A DNA stretch of 64,000 bases, taken from the NCBI RefSeq assembly GCF_010015445.1, contig NC_053134.1, positions 7,671,136 to 7,735,135 on the forward strand. Reading direction: 5' to 3'. The position numbers were made by a program, and so were the translations under genes. A model generated the notes under the pieces. It did not search any database and was not told where the DNA came from. It worked only from the letters and a program-made list of their open reading frames with translations. Numbering within the stretch: the first letter of the stretch is position 1; each line of letters opens with the position of its first letter. The DNA is from Perca fluviatilis (Eukaryota > Chordata > Actinopteri > Perciformes > Percidae). Of the stretch, positions 1 through 14,465 are shown one piece after another.

Positions 1-1353
1 TTCCGACGGTTCCGGGTGAATTCTCTGCTACTTGAAAACAAAGAATATGGTTGCTGCTGCTGGCAAAGAGCGGCCTTTCAAATCGGGTTTGGCTGCGACT
101 CTGGAAGACTTGGAGTTCAGCTTTTCTTTGAGAAAAGAACAAAGAACGGCACTGAAGTCATTCTTAAAAAAGGAAGATGTGTTCAGAGTTTTGCCGACCG
201 GATACGGCAAAAGTTTAATCTACCAACTAGCGTTGCTCTGCCTGGTTGTAGCGCTATCCTATTGCGTGAAGAGGGAATTTGAAAGACAACTGTTTATCCC
301 GCCCCTCGGATTGAGCCCTGCCAATGGTTCTTAGACCCAACATCTGGATGTGGGTCTGGCTTGTCAGGCTACCAGTTTGACCCTTCAGATTGGCAGCCCT
401 TGTGGGGTGACCCCCACGTTGGGGACAACTGATCTAGTTAAACCAGGACATTGTTTTTGGAAAGCAAATGTCTATTTACCTCCATTGTATTGGTGTGCTA
501 GCTGAAATCACAGATAGCATAGACAACGTATCTCAAAAGCACTTAAAAAGATATGCATGGCCAGACTCCATTAGAAAAACATGAGAAAATATGTTGCTTG
601 TAATTTGGGTGAACGAATGCTTTAAACATGCGTCAATCACAATTGATTGATAGATGAATTATACAGGTAGCGCTTTGCTTTAGAGTGAACATGCCTGCAC
701 TGAATACATGCATTAAACCAATGGAGCAATCACAACAATCAACAATGAGGTCACTATGGTGGAGGAGGGTCCATGAAGCATTTCTATTCCTAATTAGTCT
801 TACTGCCAACTAAGATTCAAGCAGCTACAAACACACACATAGGAAGCACTGCAGAGACAAATAAACAATAAATAACAATAAAGCTTCACTGTTACTTTCC
901 CTGTTCTTAGTTCAACACAAGTCTGTGGTAACAAGTTACACTAAGTGCACACACTTGTACAACAGTAATGCATTATTGATGCAGTTTAAAACAAACTGCT
1001 GCTGAATGTCTACAGTGTAAAATGGAATAACTGCCTGCACTGAGCGACTATCAATGGCTTATTATTCTATATCATTGTTATTGTGAAAAGTTTCCTCTTT
1101 TACTGCTTATTAGTGCACTTCATGTAATAAGCTTCCAGGAGAACAGACAGCATGCCGACAGCAGGTGAGACAGTGAAGACAGAAAGGTGGGGGGGGCGGG
1201 GGGGGGAATGAGGGGCGGAAGAGCAACACAAAGCGGGTTCATCGTTTTCACACAACAAATGTAAATGAACATTTTGGACAAAAAAACAACAACCAAAAAT
1301 GTGGAATCAATGTGATATTTTAAACAGACCGATGGTGTCTCGTGACCACTGAC
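1..1353 (-). other. Downstream part of abtb3 intron (repeat fragment at left end)
   Basis: Intron sequence following the 1.4-kb exon, reading on the minus strand. The left end carries a RecQ-helicase-like mobile fragment (separate entry). About 350-1110 is AT-rich and unremarkable. A G-rich tract sits near 1187-1207. The next abtb3 exon is not present. Confidence 0.6.
47..231 (+). pseudogene. RecQ-helicase-like fragment, probable transposon remnant
   Basis: The frame from the ATG at 47 reads MVAAAGKERPFKSG and then a Q-motif-like FSLRKEQRTALKSFL. A helicase motif I follows, LPTGYGKSLIYQL, whose TGYGKS is a Walker A box. After about residue 62 the RecQ similarity stops at LIYQLALL, and the frame runs through unrelated sequence to a stop at 334. 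Motifs Ia to VI are absent. The downstream sequence (about 300-365) contains an inverted pair around the word agacccaacatctggatgtg, as is common next to such helicase fragments in fish repeats. I infer an internally deleted copy of a repetitive element that carries a RecQ-like gene. It lies inside the abtb3 intron, antisense to the gene, and cannot make a working helicase. Confidence 0.65.
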
Positions 1354-1440
1354 CTCGCTGTTGATGTCGGCTCCGGCGTCGAGCAGCATCTGAACCATGG
1401 CCTCATCACCGCGTACAGGCGTACATGGGAGGGGGTTTCC
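1354..1440 (-). CDS. abtb3: abtb3 internal exon, first ankyrin repeat (locally altered)
   Basis: This 87-nt exon (29 codons) begins in phase 0 after a long pyrimidine tract ending in ccctcccacag and ends at the donor gtcagt. Its second half, RGDEAMVQMLLDAGADIN, is a textbook ankyrin-repeat helix and loop conserved in ABTB2/ABTB3. The first ten residues read GNPLPCTPVR, where the family has a Gly-Met-Thr-Pro-Leu-type ankyrin start. The DNA still contains ATG TAC GCC TGT (Met-Tyr-Ala-Cys) in another frame. This suggests small insertions and deletions that cancel to a net loss of one codon. It could be a real variant or consensus-sequence errors. Confidence 0.85.
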
Positions 1441-1738
1441 CTGTGGGAGGGAGGGAGGAAGGAGGAGGAGGGATACAGGGTTCAGGCTGGGTTATTCATT
1501 TCTGTCACGTACTTTTGTAGAGAGGAAAGGTGACGAACCGTATTTCTTCCAGGAGATCTTTTTTTAGCCAATCACAAACTTAATCTACACGCTTTGGATT
1601 TGAACAGTACAGTAGTACCATCAAAATTGTGATTTCCAGGGAATTGGTTCAGTTCTAAACCATAGTTGCGAATGCACATACTTGTACTTTGCTTGTGTAT
1701 TAAAATTTTAGGCGACGTTATACTTCTACTCCACTACA

Positions 1739-2205
1739 GTTGAAGGCACAATATGTAATTTTCTGCCGCTAGGGGTCTCTCAATCACAACAATAACAAAA
1801 GACGGAGTTTTGTGACGTTGTGAAATAGCGTGGGATCATGGGAGTTGTTGTCTTCACCATCGTTGCCGCCACTGCAGTTAGCTTCTCCTGGTTAGGATTC
1901 CTTCAGGAGGTTTTCCCAAGGAGCCGAATTATCCGCAGGGGTCTCCTCCTCTCCAAAACAAATGGACCCAGTGATTTAAACCAGTAAAAACTGAATTTCA
2001 CGTTAAAAATCTGTTTCTCTGACGCTGTCACATGTAACAGTAATGGATGGTTACCTTAAATAAAATTACGGATTTCTCTGGGTCTGAACATTGTTAAAAA
2101 CATTTGGGATAATGTAAGTACACAACTCACCAAAATATAAACATAGGTCTAGTCGTTTTTACATTGACATTTTAATGCAAAGAAGTTACATATTCTACCT
2201 TTAAG
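1739..2205. mobile_element. MITE-like element with terminal inverted repeats
   Basis: The left end tgaaggcacaatatgtaa matches the reverse complement of the right end, ttacatattctacctttaa, with a few mismatches. The right end finishes in TTAA; the left equivalent has decayed to TTGA. There is no coding capacity. The layout fits the TTAA-target (piggyBac/Kolobok-like) non-autonomous elements that recur in this window. Confidence 0.55.
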
Positions 2206-4529
2206 AGGCAAATATTGTACTCTACAAAATGTATTTGAAAGCTATTGTTACTAGTTATCTTACCAATTAACGTATAACCATCCCATAAAATGTGTTGCAT
2301 TGTTATAGATGAAAATAAAATAGAAAAATAGTTACTTTCTTACATTAAGAGCGCATTAGAAAATGACCTTTTAATGAACAGTATGAACATGAGGAATGAT
2401 TACAGCAATTTCCATGTGAGCACCTGACTATTGTTGTAAAACAGACTTGAAAATGTGTGAACTTATCCTTTAAACCAAACAAAAGCTCTGAAGCATCATC
2501 ATACACTTTATTTGAGGTTATGAGTGGCAACAGTGCCCACAGTAGAAGATCTAGGATTGGATCATATATAGATCCAGGGTCAGTTTGCCATCATACAATA
2601 GTGTCATAGAAACAAACAACAACATGTTGACATGATCATACATTAAGAGTTCTCTAGTGTTAATGTGCATCCAGAGAGAGCTAAATTATTGTACAAATAG
2701 GATAATTATCCTACACATGGCAACACTGGCAGGTATAGAAAATAGTGTTTTAAAACTTCAATAACACATTTCCAAAGATGTTTTCTCAGTGAGGAAGGAT
2801 GTTTGCTTTTTGTATGTTCTTTAATCCTGACTTGATTGGAGTACTCTTTTTTTTTTTTTTTTTAAGCATTCAACGCCCAAATAGTGTACTACTCGCCATG
2901 TTGATTCATTATCGTACCGAACAAACACCCACGATGCTTTGGTCATTTCTCTTAACTATACCATGAAAAATGGAGATGTCAGTGGGATCAGCAAAGCCAT
3001 AAAGAGAATAGTGGTTCTATAAGGAGCTCACCAACAGCTGTGCTCGTTAGCTCTATAGAAAAAACAAACACAAAGTCATTTAGTGTCCAAGTCTTTCCTT
3101 AGGTAATGTTCTTTAAATCACATAAGGAACCTCTGAAGTGCCATACGTTCACGTTCACTGCTGGGCTACTAATGAGTCCCATGACTAAAGACTGCACTGA
3201 CATATACTCAATATTCATATATTACATATAACTCATTGCCCATTTTCATCCCCATCAGTCAAGAGACATTCCCAGCAGTTTCATGGAGGGCCTAATTTAC
3301 CAGACATAATCATAACTGCCTCAAAATAACCGTGTCTTTCCAACGAGAGCGACAGCATAGGTGGGCTGTGAAAATCCTAACATGCTAACATGTTATACAG
3401 TATCTCTACATGCCACCATATGCACACAGAGCACTCTCTGGAGCCTGACGCACCCACACACATTATGCTCTCCGAGCCTCATCTCTCCTGAAGCCTCATC
3501 TAAGTGTTATTGCAAAGAGAAAAATAACAAAAGAACTATATTAAACGCAGGTGGAGAGTTTTTCCCATTTATCAGACTATCTGGCCTAAAACAAAGCACA
3601 CTCTAAAGTGGACAAGCGTCCATAAAACAGCCTTTAATCATATGTCTGATCTGGGCCATTATGTTCGACTCAGGCCTTTTATGACTCGCTCATAACACAC
3701 CAAAGCACTTTATGTTGAAGACTGATATCCCTTTGTGGTGATTCATTCTTAAATATTTCCTGGACACCAATCTTTTTAATCAGCAGACAGCTAAAGGGCG
3801 ATAGACGGCGGACCCTGATGATCATCGTGATGAGTTCAAATGTGTCTCAGCAGCGATGAAAGATGGCAACTTTTACTTTATAGCTCCTGCAATGCTGTCT
3901 GGTCCCCAGCAACATTTAGCTGTTTTTTCAAGTGAATAAAAAGCCTGTATGTCACTACAGCTTGTTATTTATGTGAGGAGTGAGGCAGAACAGTGTCAGT
4001 CAGTACAATTCTGTATAAGGACCTGTAAATACTGAAAACAAAGTAAGGTCTGCTCCAGTCAAATCATCTGACTAAATGTGATATGAATCAAACTGCCATG
4101 AGCTGGGGATAACAAGAAACCTGCATGTTTTCTAAAAAATATACATTTATGTTAAAAACAAAAATGGCTTTGTAGTATGTGTAGTGTATCTGACTGTAGA
4201 CCTGCCAAGAGCTTCTTAAATTAACTTAACTAGGCACAGCTTTCTGACCACGGAAAATCAGATTGCACGATTAGCTTCCACTTAGCAGCGCAAGGAATGA
4301 CCAATATCTCCATTGACTGGGGAAAGTAGAAAATCCCAAAAGACATTAACACTTGGATGCAGTAAGATTGAGATATCGAACCAGTCCAGGAAAAGTGTTG
4401 CAGTATCAGATGCAAATGGACCATTAGATCACTCCTTTCTGCTTCATTTTTTGGATAAACAGTAGGGTTATAATATACAGCTACTATCTGTGTTCATTTC
4501 ACAAAAATATTTGTATTCACTGGAAGTTG

Positions 4530-5060
4530 TTGGAAATCATCGATACAGGTTCATTTTCAGCAACTATTTTAATATAAATCGATTAATCGTGAGTCATTTT
4601 TCATGCAAAGTTGCCAAACGATCATTGCTCACAGCATCTTAACTATGAGGATTTGCTGCTTTTATTGTCTTAGGTGGTAATGAATGAATTCATATTTTTT
4701 TATTATTGTGTCATGCATACAATACAATATGCCTCGCCCACATGGGCTTACAAGACACCATTACCTAGGACAAAGGACCAGATGCCAAAGTAACCACATA
4801 CCCTAAACAAATAAACCTTCTAGTCTTTTTTGCCAAGCTTTAGAAACAAAAGTCGCCAACTTATAAATATTAAATTTAAACAACCACTCCAATTCGTCAT
4901 CATCCAGTAATAAACAAACTATCTTTGGGTTTTGCAGTGTTGGCCGGACAAAAAAATTTAACGAGGTTTAGTAAAACGGTTAACTGGAAAATAATCAGCA
5001 GATTAATTGATAATTATTATACAGATTGTTTTTTGTTATGATTTCTAAATGGATTTATAG
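4530..5060 (-). repeat. Interspersed repeat copy, interrupted near 4670-4900
   Basis: Two blocks resemble the family also seen at 49018-49217, in opposite orientation. The first, near 4540-4670, contains aatcgattaatcgtgag and a run ending in a caaatcctcatag-like sense motif. The second, near 4905-5030, contains an aatcagcagattaattgata core. Between them (about 4675-4900) is unrelated sequence that may be a later insertion. No open frame is present. Confidence 0.45.
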
Positions 5061-5367
5061 ACGTTTATCTTTGATGATCATCAGAGATCCTGACACTACT
5101 GTAAAGTATGGGTTCAGCTGGTTGTTGTGGTGTCTGTGTTTCAGTGTGTCTTAGTAATAACTGAAAAGAAGTGATTTGTGTGGGGTGAAAATATTACAGC
5201 AAATATTCAGATGATGCCTATATCTGCGCATATCCGTATACTGTGTTTGTATTCCTATACCTAACAATCGTAAACACAGACACAAAGAAACCAAGATTCT
5301 CTTGTAAATAATGTGAATTTTGAAAAGTTGCATCATGGCATAAGAATTTAGCACATTGCATGACTCA

Positions 5368-7245
<1,878 letters not shown>

Positions 7246-7469
7246 TCAAATAGGCAAATCATATCCGATTTGTTGAAACTTAAAGGAATGTGACATGCCC
7301 TTATCCACATGCAATAAGGATTCAAATAATTCAAAAATAACTTACCAATGTACTCTTTAAGTAAGATGAGGTTTTAAAAAAAAATACTTTAAAAAGCCCT
7401 GAAAGTTTATAATTTTCATTGATTTCTTACCAAAGTTAGAAGAGTTTGGGTTATTTTACATGACAGATT

Positions 7470-7817
7470 TCTTTTGCTTTTGTCTTTTCTCTGTGCTCTT
7501 TTGCTGGGCCTTGACCAACTGCCACTTTGCTCGTTTGAAAGCCATGATGTCTCTCTCTCATGGGTGGGCCAAATTCTCTGGGCGGGCAAAGCAGAGAAAG
7601 GGGAGGTAACCTTGCTCCTTATGACCTCATAAGGAGAAGATTCCAGATCGGCCCATCTGAGCTTTCATTTTCTCAAAGGCAGAGCAGGATACCCAGGGCT
7701 CGGTTTACACCTATCGCCATTTCTAGCCACTGGGGGACCATAGACAGGCTGGGGGAACTCATATTAATGTTAAAAAAAAACTCATAAAGTGAAATTTTCA
7801 TGCCATGGGACCTTTAA
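7470..7817. mobile_element. Partial non-autonomous element, right end only
   Basis: The right end reads ttttcatgccatgggacctttaag, which has the form of the TTAA-flanked MITE ends in fish. The matching left end is not visible, so the copy is truncated on that side and the left limit is approximate. It includes a 75-codon open frame that is probably accidental. Confidence 0.45.
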
Positions 7818-8508
7818 GATTTTTTTTTTTTACCTTGATTGTCACCACGAATGTAATGTTTTGGAGAAATACTTATGATTTGAGTTTTCAGGGGCTTTAA
7901 CCTACTAAACTTATGCTATAGCATGTGTGATGCTGTGCAAACAGTAGGTCATTATACAACATGAAAAGGTGTTTTATATTAAAATAAACATAACAATTTA
8001 AATTATATGCAATATGAAGAACACATTAATGCAAATTGTGTATAATATAATAATTGTGCACACAAAAAAGATCTGAAGAAGGCTATAAAAGAGAAAAAAA
8101 GTCCAGTCAGTTACATTTACCAATGCAGATACACAGAATGTTAAATGCCATATTATTATATATAGTATCATGACTAATGTGACATGTGTATGCCAAGATT
8201 AATATATTATACGTAATCCTTTGAAACACATTGCTGCTTTATTCACCTTTCAAATAAAATCACTTAATAGAGATTCTGGTCCAACACTGATAGCACACAA
8301 ACTTTCTAATTAAAGATTCCTTTACAGATAACTGTGAAGGCAGCCACACTAAATCAATATTCATAATGTATAACTCAGCTAGTCCAGAACAGAAAGAGAT
8401 CTAGATGCTGCAACCTCCCTAAATGCTGTTATTACATTCTTTAATCAAAATCGGTAATGGGTCTTGGCTGGCTGACATGTTCATATATCATCATTTTTTT
8501 TTTTCAGG

Positions 8509-8511
<3 letters not shown>

Positions 8512-8539
<28 letters not shown>
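8512..8539. repeat. (GT)14 microsatellite
   Basis: An uninterrupted GT dinucleotide run of about 28 bases. Nothing else of note lies around it. Confidence 0.95.
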
Positions 8540-9306
8540 GCGTGCGTGTATAGTCTCTAATCACATAACCTGTAAATCACCTAATCTCTCTTTCTCTCAT
8601 ACACTCTCTTATGTTTTTCTGTCTGCTGTGTATCTTTTCCCCTCACAGTGCAACTGCAGCAACATGCAGATAAGTTATTCATCAGGCATTAAACCCCTTT
8701 AGATCACGAACACAAGCAGAATGAGCTGTTTATAACACACACATTAAAGATATAATTTGAGGAAAATAAAGTTAATCGCTTTCTTCCTGAGAGTTATACG
8801 AAATGAAACTTTATTGTTTCCCTGGACTTGATGGAGTTCATAGATCTACATTATTGCTACGAGTCCATCTGCTGGCAGTGTGCCTTCACTATATCCTCCT
8901 CATTCATAATAATTATCCTTTCATAAAAGTGGTCCTTTTCTCTACTTTGTATTAGTGAACTAATGACAAACAGGACAGCCTTGGTACATGTGGCTTATAT
9001 GGGCCCTTAGAGCTGGTCATTGGTAGATCAAGACACGTTGGAAAAAAATTGCTTTCACTAGCTTCTCATTTAGCAGATAATAAAATAATAATTTTTCCCA
9101 TTTGTATTTAACCATCATGACTATGCCACTTTTATGAACTCAATTAAGTACTTTTAGCAACAAATGTACTTATTGTACAAGAAACATTAATTATGACAGA
9201 GTTGGGAATAATCCTGACTCACCAGATCTCAGTTTAGATGATAAGACAGATTTTCCTTTCAGGCTTTTAGAACCATGAAGCAGTCTCAGATGCACATTAG
9301 AAAACC

Positions 9307-10013
9307 TTAAAGTGCCCATATTATGAAAAAATCACTTTTTCTGGGATTTGGGGTGTTCTTTTGTGTCTCTGGTGCTTCCACACACATACAAACTTTGAAA
9401 AAAATCCATCCATGCTGTTTTGAGTGAGATACAGTTTCTGAATGTGTCCTGCTTTCAGTCTCCTAGTGAGCTGTTCAAAATCGGCTCGGACTGTGACGTC
9501 ACAGTCCGAAATGAGCTGGCTAACCACAACCGTTAGCTCGTTAGCATGCTAACCGTTAGCATTAGCATGCTAACGCTAGCATGCTACGTCGTTCTCAATA
9601 GCAAAGCACTGCTACAACACACACAAGTTCACCATAATCTACAAAAGAACTACTTCCATGTGCGCCCTCATTTAGAAGTCTCCCAGCTAATCCTGCCTTG
9701 TAACTGACCAAAGTTGGAGAAACAGGCTTTCTTTTACTGTCTCTAGAGTTAGCTAGCTGACATGATCTACATCTGAACTACTGAGCATGTGCGAGTGCAA
9801 TCAAAGATAGTACAGAAGAAGAAGATGAAAAGAGGTCTCACTCTGTAGCTAAAACAGAAACCAGGTGAAAAGAGGATCTGCAGCAGTGAGAGAGAGCTGT
9901 GCAGTACAACAAAAACATGGTGTTTTTTGAAAATTAAACCATGTAAACATATTCTGGTACAACCTTAAAATACAGTTATGAACCTGAAAATGAGCATAAT
10001 ATGGGCGCTTTAA
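9307..10013. mobile_element. TTAA-flanked non-autonomous DNA transposon
   Basis: The left end TTAA-agtgcccatattatg and right end cataatatgggcgct-TTAA are inverted repeats with one mismatch over the outer 15 bases. Both ends have TTAA, as expected for a piggyBac-type target. Inside is a cluster of alternating gctagcatgc/gcatgctaac words at 9536-9590. No transposase is present. This element family is very common in teleost genomes. Confidence 0.85.
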
Positions 10014-11853
10014 AACAAATGGGCTTATTTTATGTGATAGTCAGTTAAATTATATTATGAATCCATCAGCAAAGGTCCCCGAAGAGCTTTATTCCCTCAT
10101 GACCCTCTGGCAACCATCATTTCTCAAAAGAATGATTCAAACAGAAGCACGTACCCAGCTGAGAGAAATCATTTGGGACTGTTATGTTTACCATGTATGC
10201 AGCTGCCTGGTCCTTCTTTAATTTAGCTGTGAGCACATGTTTAGTTAAAGCAGCAGCTTTTAGATATTGACACACCGTGTTTGACTAGTCTACATTTTGT
10301 GTGAATCAGTTTCTCATTCCGAAACCAAAGCTATCCTTGTCTTTACACCTACAGTCTGCCAGGAATTTGAACTCTGGCAAGGGTTTTTAAAAAAAGCAAG
10401 GTCTCTGCTGCTGTTTAGATGGCTGAGTAATGTGATTATTCAGACCTCCTCCCTTTTCCCTCTGATGTTTGCTTCCCCCGAAAGACATATCGACTGTTCT
10501 AGGTTTGCAAAAGAGGGAGGCCCAGTCTAGAACGAAAACAGTGACGGTAATGTTATCCATCAATACAGACAGCAGGACTACACACTGGATATACTGTATC
10601 ATGAACCATAATCTACTGCAGCTCTGTTATTATTTTAAATTCCTTTAGATTTTCTTACAAGCTTCAAAAATTTGGAGCGATAAATCAATTTTGCTCTCCT
10701 TATTTAACGTCGGGTAAAAGGTGTAAAAGTAATTTCAATGATTTTTCACCTTACAAATACTTACCTGAAGCTTCAACTAAACAACCCAAGAAGGGTTCCT
10801 CTCATTTAAACATATTCTCCCTCCCTCCCATCCCAGCGTGTTATATAGGCTCTTTCTACTTGTCTTCAACCTTTCAGCAGAATGCTAAATAGAGAATTTT
10901 CTCTCTGGGGACCCGAGAGCCTGCTGACATGTCACTCCGCCTGACATTCCTTATGCTCCCTCAGGGTTGTCAGGAGAGAGTTTTATCTCCACAGAGTGGA
11001 AGAAAGATGTTGGGAAATCTGTCCATCCGTCCATCCAAGTGAAGGCCCTCTGGTTCCCATCAATCTGCTCAATGCCTAGGGAAGTGTCTGCGCTGACCAG
11101 CCCACGCAGCATCTTACATCAGGATCACTTGTGGGGTGAAAAACTTGTGCAAAAAAGTAGGAATGTCTGTACTAACCTTTTAGACCAATTGAAAACATTC
11201 TAGCTCTGGTGTGCCACTAACTGACAGAGGCAATATGGTTGAAAGGATATATGTGTCTACCTATCAAGACAGAGATCTTTTACAGTGTGTGAGGTTTGCC
11301 AGAAATGTGGGACTTTTTTGGAGATTGGATTTCAACTTACACAAACATTTCTCAGAGATAAAAATCATCATACTGCTTGATTAAAGCTTGATGAGTGGAG
11401 GCAAAGGACAACATATCATAGTATACAAGTTAACCAATTGACAAAATGTAATGACAATATATTTATATTATATATTTTCAAAATAGCTTTATTTTTGGCT
11501 CTTTGGGACAGTTAAATGCTTGCTGAGGCTTGTGCCATTCTCCAAATGCGGCAAAGAAAGGCTGCTTTCTGTTGCCTAAATTGATCCTTTGTGCACAGGT
11601 AAGTTGTTTAAAAAAGTTCAGGTGATCCTTGACAACTGGTAGAGTACGGACATATCACGTGACTGTGTCATATTTACCAGATATTTGTGTCTGGGTGGTC
11701 AGAGTTACTGGTGAATCTGGTAAATCGCTTAAAATATGCCAATAAAAAAGCTACTTCAGTGTCATATGGTAGCCAGACATAGTATAAAAGCCATTGTGTT
11801 ACAGCTGTGTCCCTACCCTAAGGAGATTCCCTAGTGTTCCCCTTCCCTGTGCT

Positions 11854-11857
<4 letters not shown>

Positions 11858-11916
<59 letters not shown>
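11858..11916. repeat. (CT)n microsatellite
   Basis: About 59 bases of CT dinucleotides with one CC interruption near 11903. Long Ser/Leu open frames across it are artefacts of the repeat. Confidence 0.95.
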
Positions 11917-12026
11917 AGTTTATGTTGTGTTTGTGTTGGCGGTGTCTCCCTTCCTCATTCTCCTGGCTCCTCACTGGGCTCATTCTGTACACCTGTTTGC
12001 AATCAGCTCATCACCTCTCCCAAGCT

Positions 12027-13123
12027 GTGTTTGAAACCGTTACCTATCACGGAAATAGTGCACCATTTTGTAGTGATGTTCGAATTCTCCACGGTTAATT
12101 TCATTCACTATATAGTCCACTATAAAATACCCACAATGCACAGCTAATTTGAGCGTACATACGATGTACCCAGGGCTTGACATTAGCACCCGCCAACCTG
12201 CCAACCCGCCAAATGAGGGTAGATTTCGGGAGTGGCGGGTAATAGAGTCACTCTCACTAGCCGCTTTGGCAGGTGGCATGCCATTATATTGTAACACTGG
12301 TGGCTGGAGTACTGTGCCACTGTGCTGCCGCCCGACAGGGGAACACAGCTGTGACCCAGTGTGCAGCGGCAGCCCACGGCTGGAGTACGGTGGCCCGTAC
12401 GGCACATCAGACCAGCAAGCCACGGCGATTCCTTAAAATATCCCACAGAGCTCCAATCAGCGTGCACACGCAACATGGCAAGCTGAGGCAACAATTGTAT
12501 AGGTCATAGACTGTATAGGTATAGGTTTGTAGAAGAAGTACAGAGAGAGTGCACTCAGCTTCCCGTCACCGAGGGCACGTGCCGGTTGCTATGTCATTTT
12601 CCACAAAATAGCGGCTAGTGAAAATGCTGAGTGGCTAGTAGCTTTGGAAAACCACTAACCACAGTGGCTGGTAAGCAAAAAAGTTAATGTCAAGCCCTGG
12701 ATGTACCTTACATTTAACTCCCATATACCACAATGCAGCACGGTCGTGTTTTCCCGGAGGAGAAGAAGAAGCAGAAGTAACTGCGAAAACTGAAAAGGAA
12801 AAATGGAACGGGCTTTCGTTTCTAAACAGTGGCAATGTAACATGCAAAATATATACAACCTTTTACTCTCCTCCTGAGTGCTCGGTTTGTTTCAGAGACG
12901 TATTAGAAGTATTTTTGTTTTGGTTTGTTTACGTGATGCTGGGAGCGCCCGCCTACGTCACACACATAAGCGGCGCATCTACGGACGCAAGTCACGTGTT
13001 GTGTTTTCAGTGTAGTGTCCGAAATCTCGTTTGGTCATTCCCTATATAGTTCACTATTTAATAAACTCTAAATAGGGAATAGTGAGTGAGTGAGTGAGTG
13101 AATGAGGGAAAGGTTTCGAACAC
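12027..13123. mobile_element. TIR element split by a hAT MITE
   Basis: The left end gtgtttgaaaccgttacct is the inverted match of the right end agggaaaggtttcgaacac, with three mismatches over 19 bases. Subterminal words such as cactatatagtccactata on the left and ctatatagttcactattt on the right are also shared. The hAT MITE at 12171-12699 interrupts it. Removing that insertion leaves roughly 560 bases without coding capacity. The superfamily is uncertain because no target-site duplication is clear. Confidence 0.7.
12171..12699. mobile_element. hAT-like MITE with perfect 8-bp target duplication
   Basis: The ends cagggcttgacattag and ttaatgtcaagccctg are inverted repeats. The element is flanked by the identical octamer GATGTACC at 12163-12170 and 12700-12707, the hallmark of hAT transposition. 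The interior is GC-rich (tggcgggt, gctagtg words), and its long frames on both strands are shadows rather than genes. It inserted into the older element at 12027-13123. Confidence 0.92.
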
Positions 13124-13530
13124 GGTCTGCTCACCTGTCTCTCAGCCTGCAGGAAACCTAGCCCGGCTCTTCAACCATTATTCATCTGACTGTTGTTTCA
13201 ACCACAGTGGTAGTTACGCTTCCAGGCAAACTCAGTTATTTCTGTAGTGATTAAGTATCTCTGTGTTTAACCAGTCTCTCTTGTGTCCCAGGATCATCAA
13301 CCCTGTCTTCCTGCTTGTCTCCCTGCCTACCTGCCAACCTCCTAGCTACCCCTGGCGGCAACACTTCCCCCTCATTCCACACTCATGCCAGCCCTGTCCT
13401 CCATTATCTCCATTCTTCCCATTCCTGGCCAACAGGCCCTTATCCAGATCCTGCTCTACAATAAAAACACCTATCACCCAACCCTGCCCGTGTCCTGCAT
13501 TTGGGTCCCTCCTGTGTTTGTGGTTGTTAG
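13124..13530 (+). repeat. Possible LTR-like retroelement remnant
   Basis: The sequence is rich in short CCTG/CTGCC words and has aataaaaacacc at about 13461 followed by tgcatttgggtcc near 13497. This resembles the end of fish Gypsy-type LTRs. Similar composition left of 12027 suggests the TIR element landed inside it. No internal retroviral genes or second LTR are seen, so this is tentative. Confidence 0.3.
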
Positions 13531-14004
13531 TAATCTATTAATCACAGGGCGTTCAACAACTGAATCGGTAAAACAGCTTTTGTCTTCACCTACCGAGCTT
13601 TAAGTTAAGATTATTTCTGACTGGTAAAATTCTATCCTGTTTCCACACTGGGTTGGTTTGTTTTGAGTTCTAAACCAAAGTCCATCTGATTTTAACCCTA
13701 CTAGTCTGCTTTCACACTTGTTTATAGTGTCCTACATTACGACATAAGTGTAGTTATTTCATCATAGAGCAACTGTTCAACCCCACTGTGGAAAAATAAT
13801 GTCCTGCACACAGGGAAACTAGAGACACACTTCAGCACGACTGAAGGGAACGACTCCATGCAAACATGAAGTTTTCTTCAGTAACAGCACGGATCACAAA
13901 GACTTTACCGCAGTTCAAATGTAACCAATCTGGGACCACCTAATTTAGGTGGACCTGGATAGGGCTTCTTGGTCTACACAGAGTTCATATTATTACACAT
14001 TTTT

Positions 14005-14465
14005 AGGCAAACCGTAGTCTCACATTGCCAGACATTTGTTCACAGCGCTGTGGAGGAGGGTCTGGTTAGTCCACACACTAAGCCGGGATGGGAGAAAAAT
14101 GGGCTCTCGTTTATTGGCATTTCTTTAAACCAATCACAATTGTCTTGGGTGGTGCTAAGCGCCGAGCGGAGCCACGGTGCCGCTGGAAAATAGCCTCAGG
14201 AAGGAACTTGTTTTGGTGGAACGTGTACGTTCAAAGGTTGTTTTAGTTGTGCAACAGAAAACTCAGATTAGACAGATAGTCTAGCTAGCTGTCTCGATTC
14301 ACCATGCAGAGATCTGAGGAGCAGTTAACCATAGTCCTCATAAACTGGAGTTTAAAAATACAACACATAGAAAGCGGAAGGTAATGGACATCCGAAAACA
14401 CTGAGTCACATCAGGTGGAATTTCGGGCAGAACGAGTGGAATGCCGTGGATATAGACTAGGCAAA
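14005..14465 (+). repeat. Interspersed repeat (14.0-kb family), near-complete copy
   Basis: Contains the ordered blocks gtggaggagggtctgg, ttggcatttctttaaaccaa followed by tcacaa, gcaacagaaaactcagatt, a gtctagctagctgt block, gcagagatctgag and ccgtggatatagacta. The same blocks in the same order are found at 36880-37275, inverted at 57170-57365, and as a right-end fragment at 63262-63325. It is not coding. It ends about 70 bases from the abtb3 exon at 14536. Confidence 0.8.

Noticed and set aside
11794..12147. 117-codon frame with a long Ser/Leu run
   Set aside because: It is produced by the CT microsatellite and then reads into a transposon end.
12040..12509. Overlapping 78- to 127-codon frames on both strands
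   Set aside because: They lie in a hAT MITE and its flank. Frames open on both strands over a GC-rich non-coding repeat are shadows.
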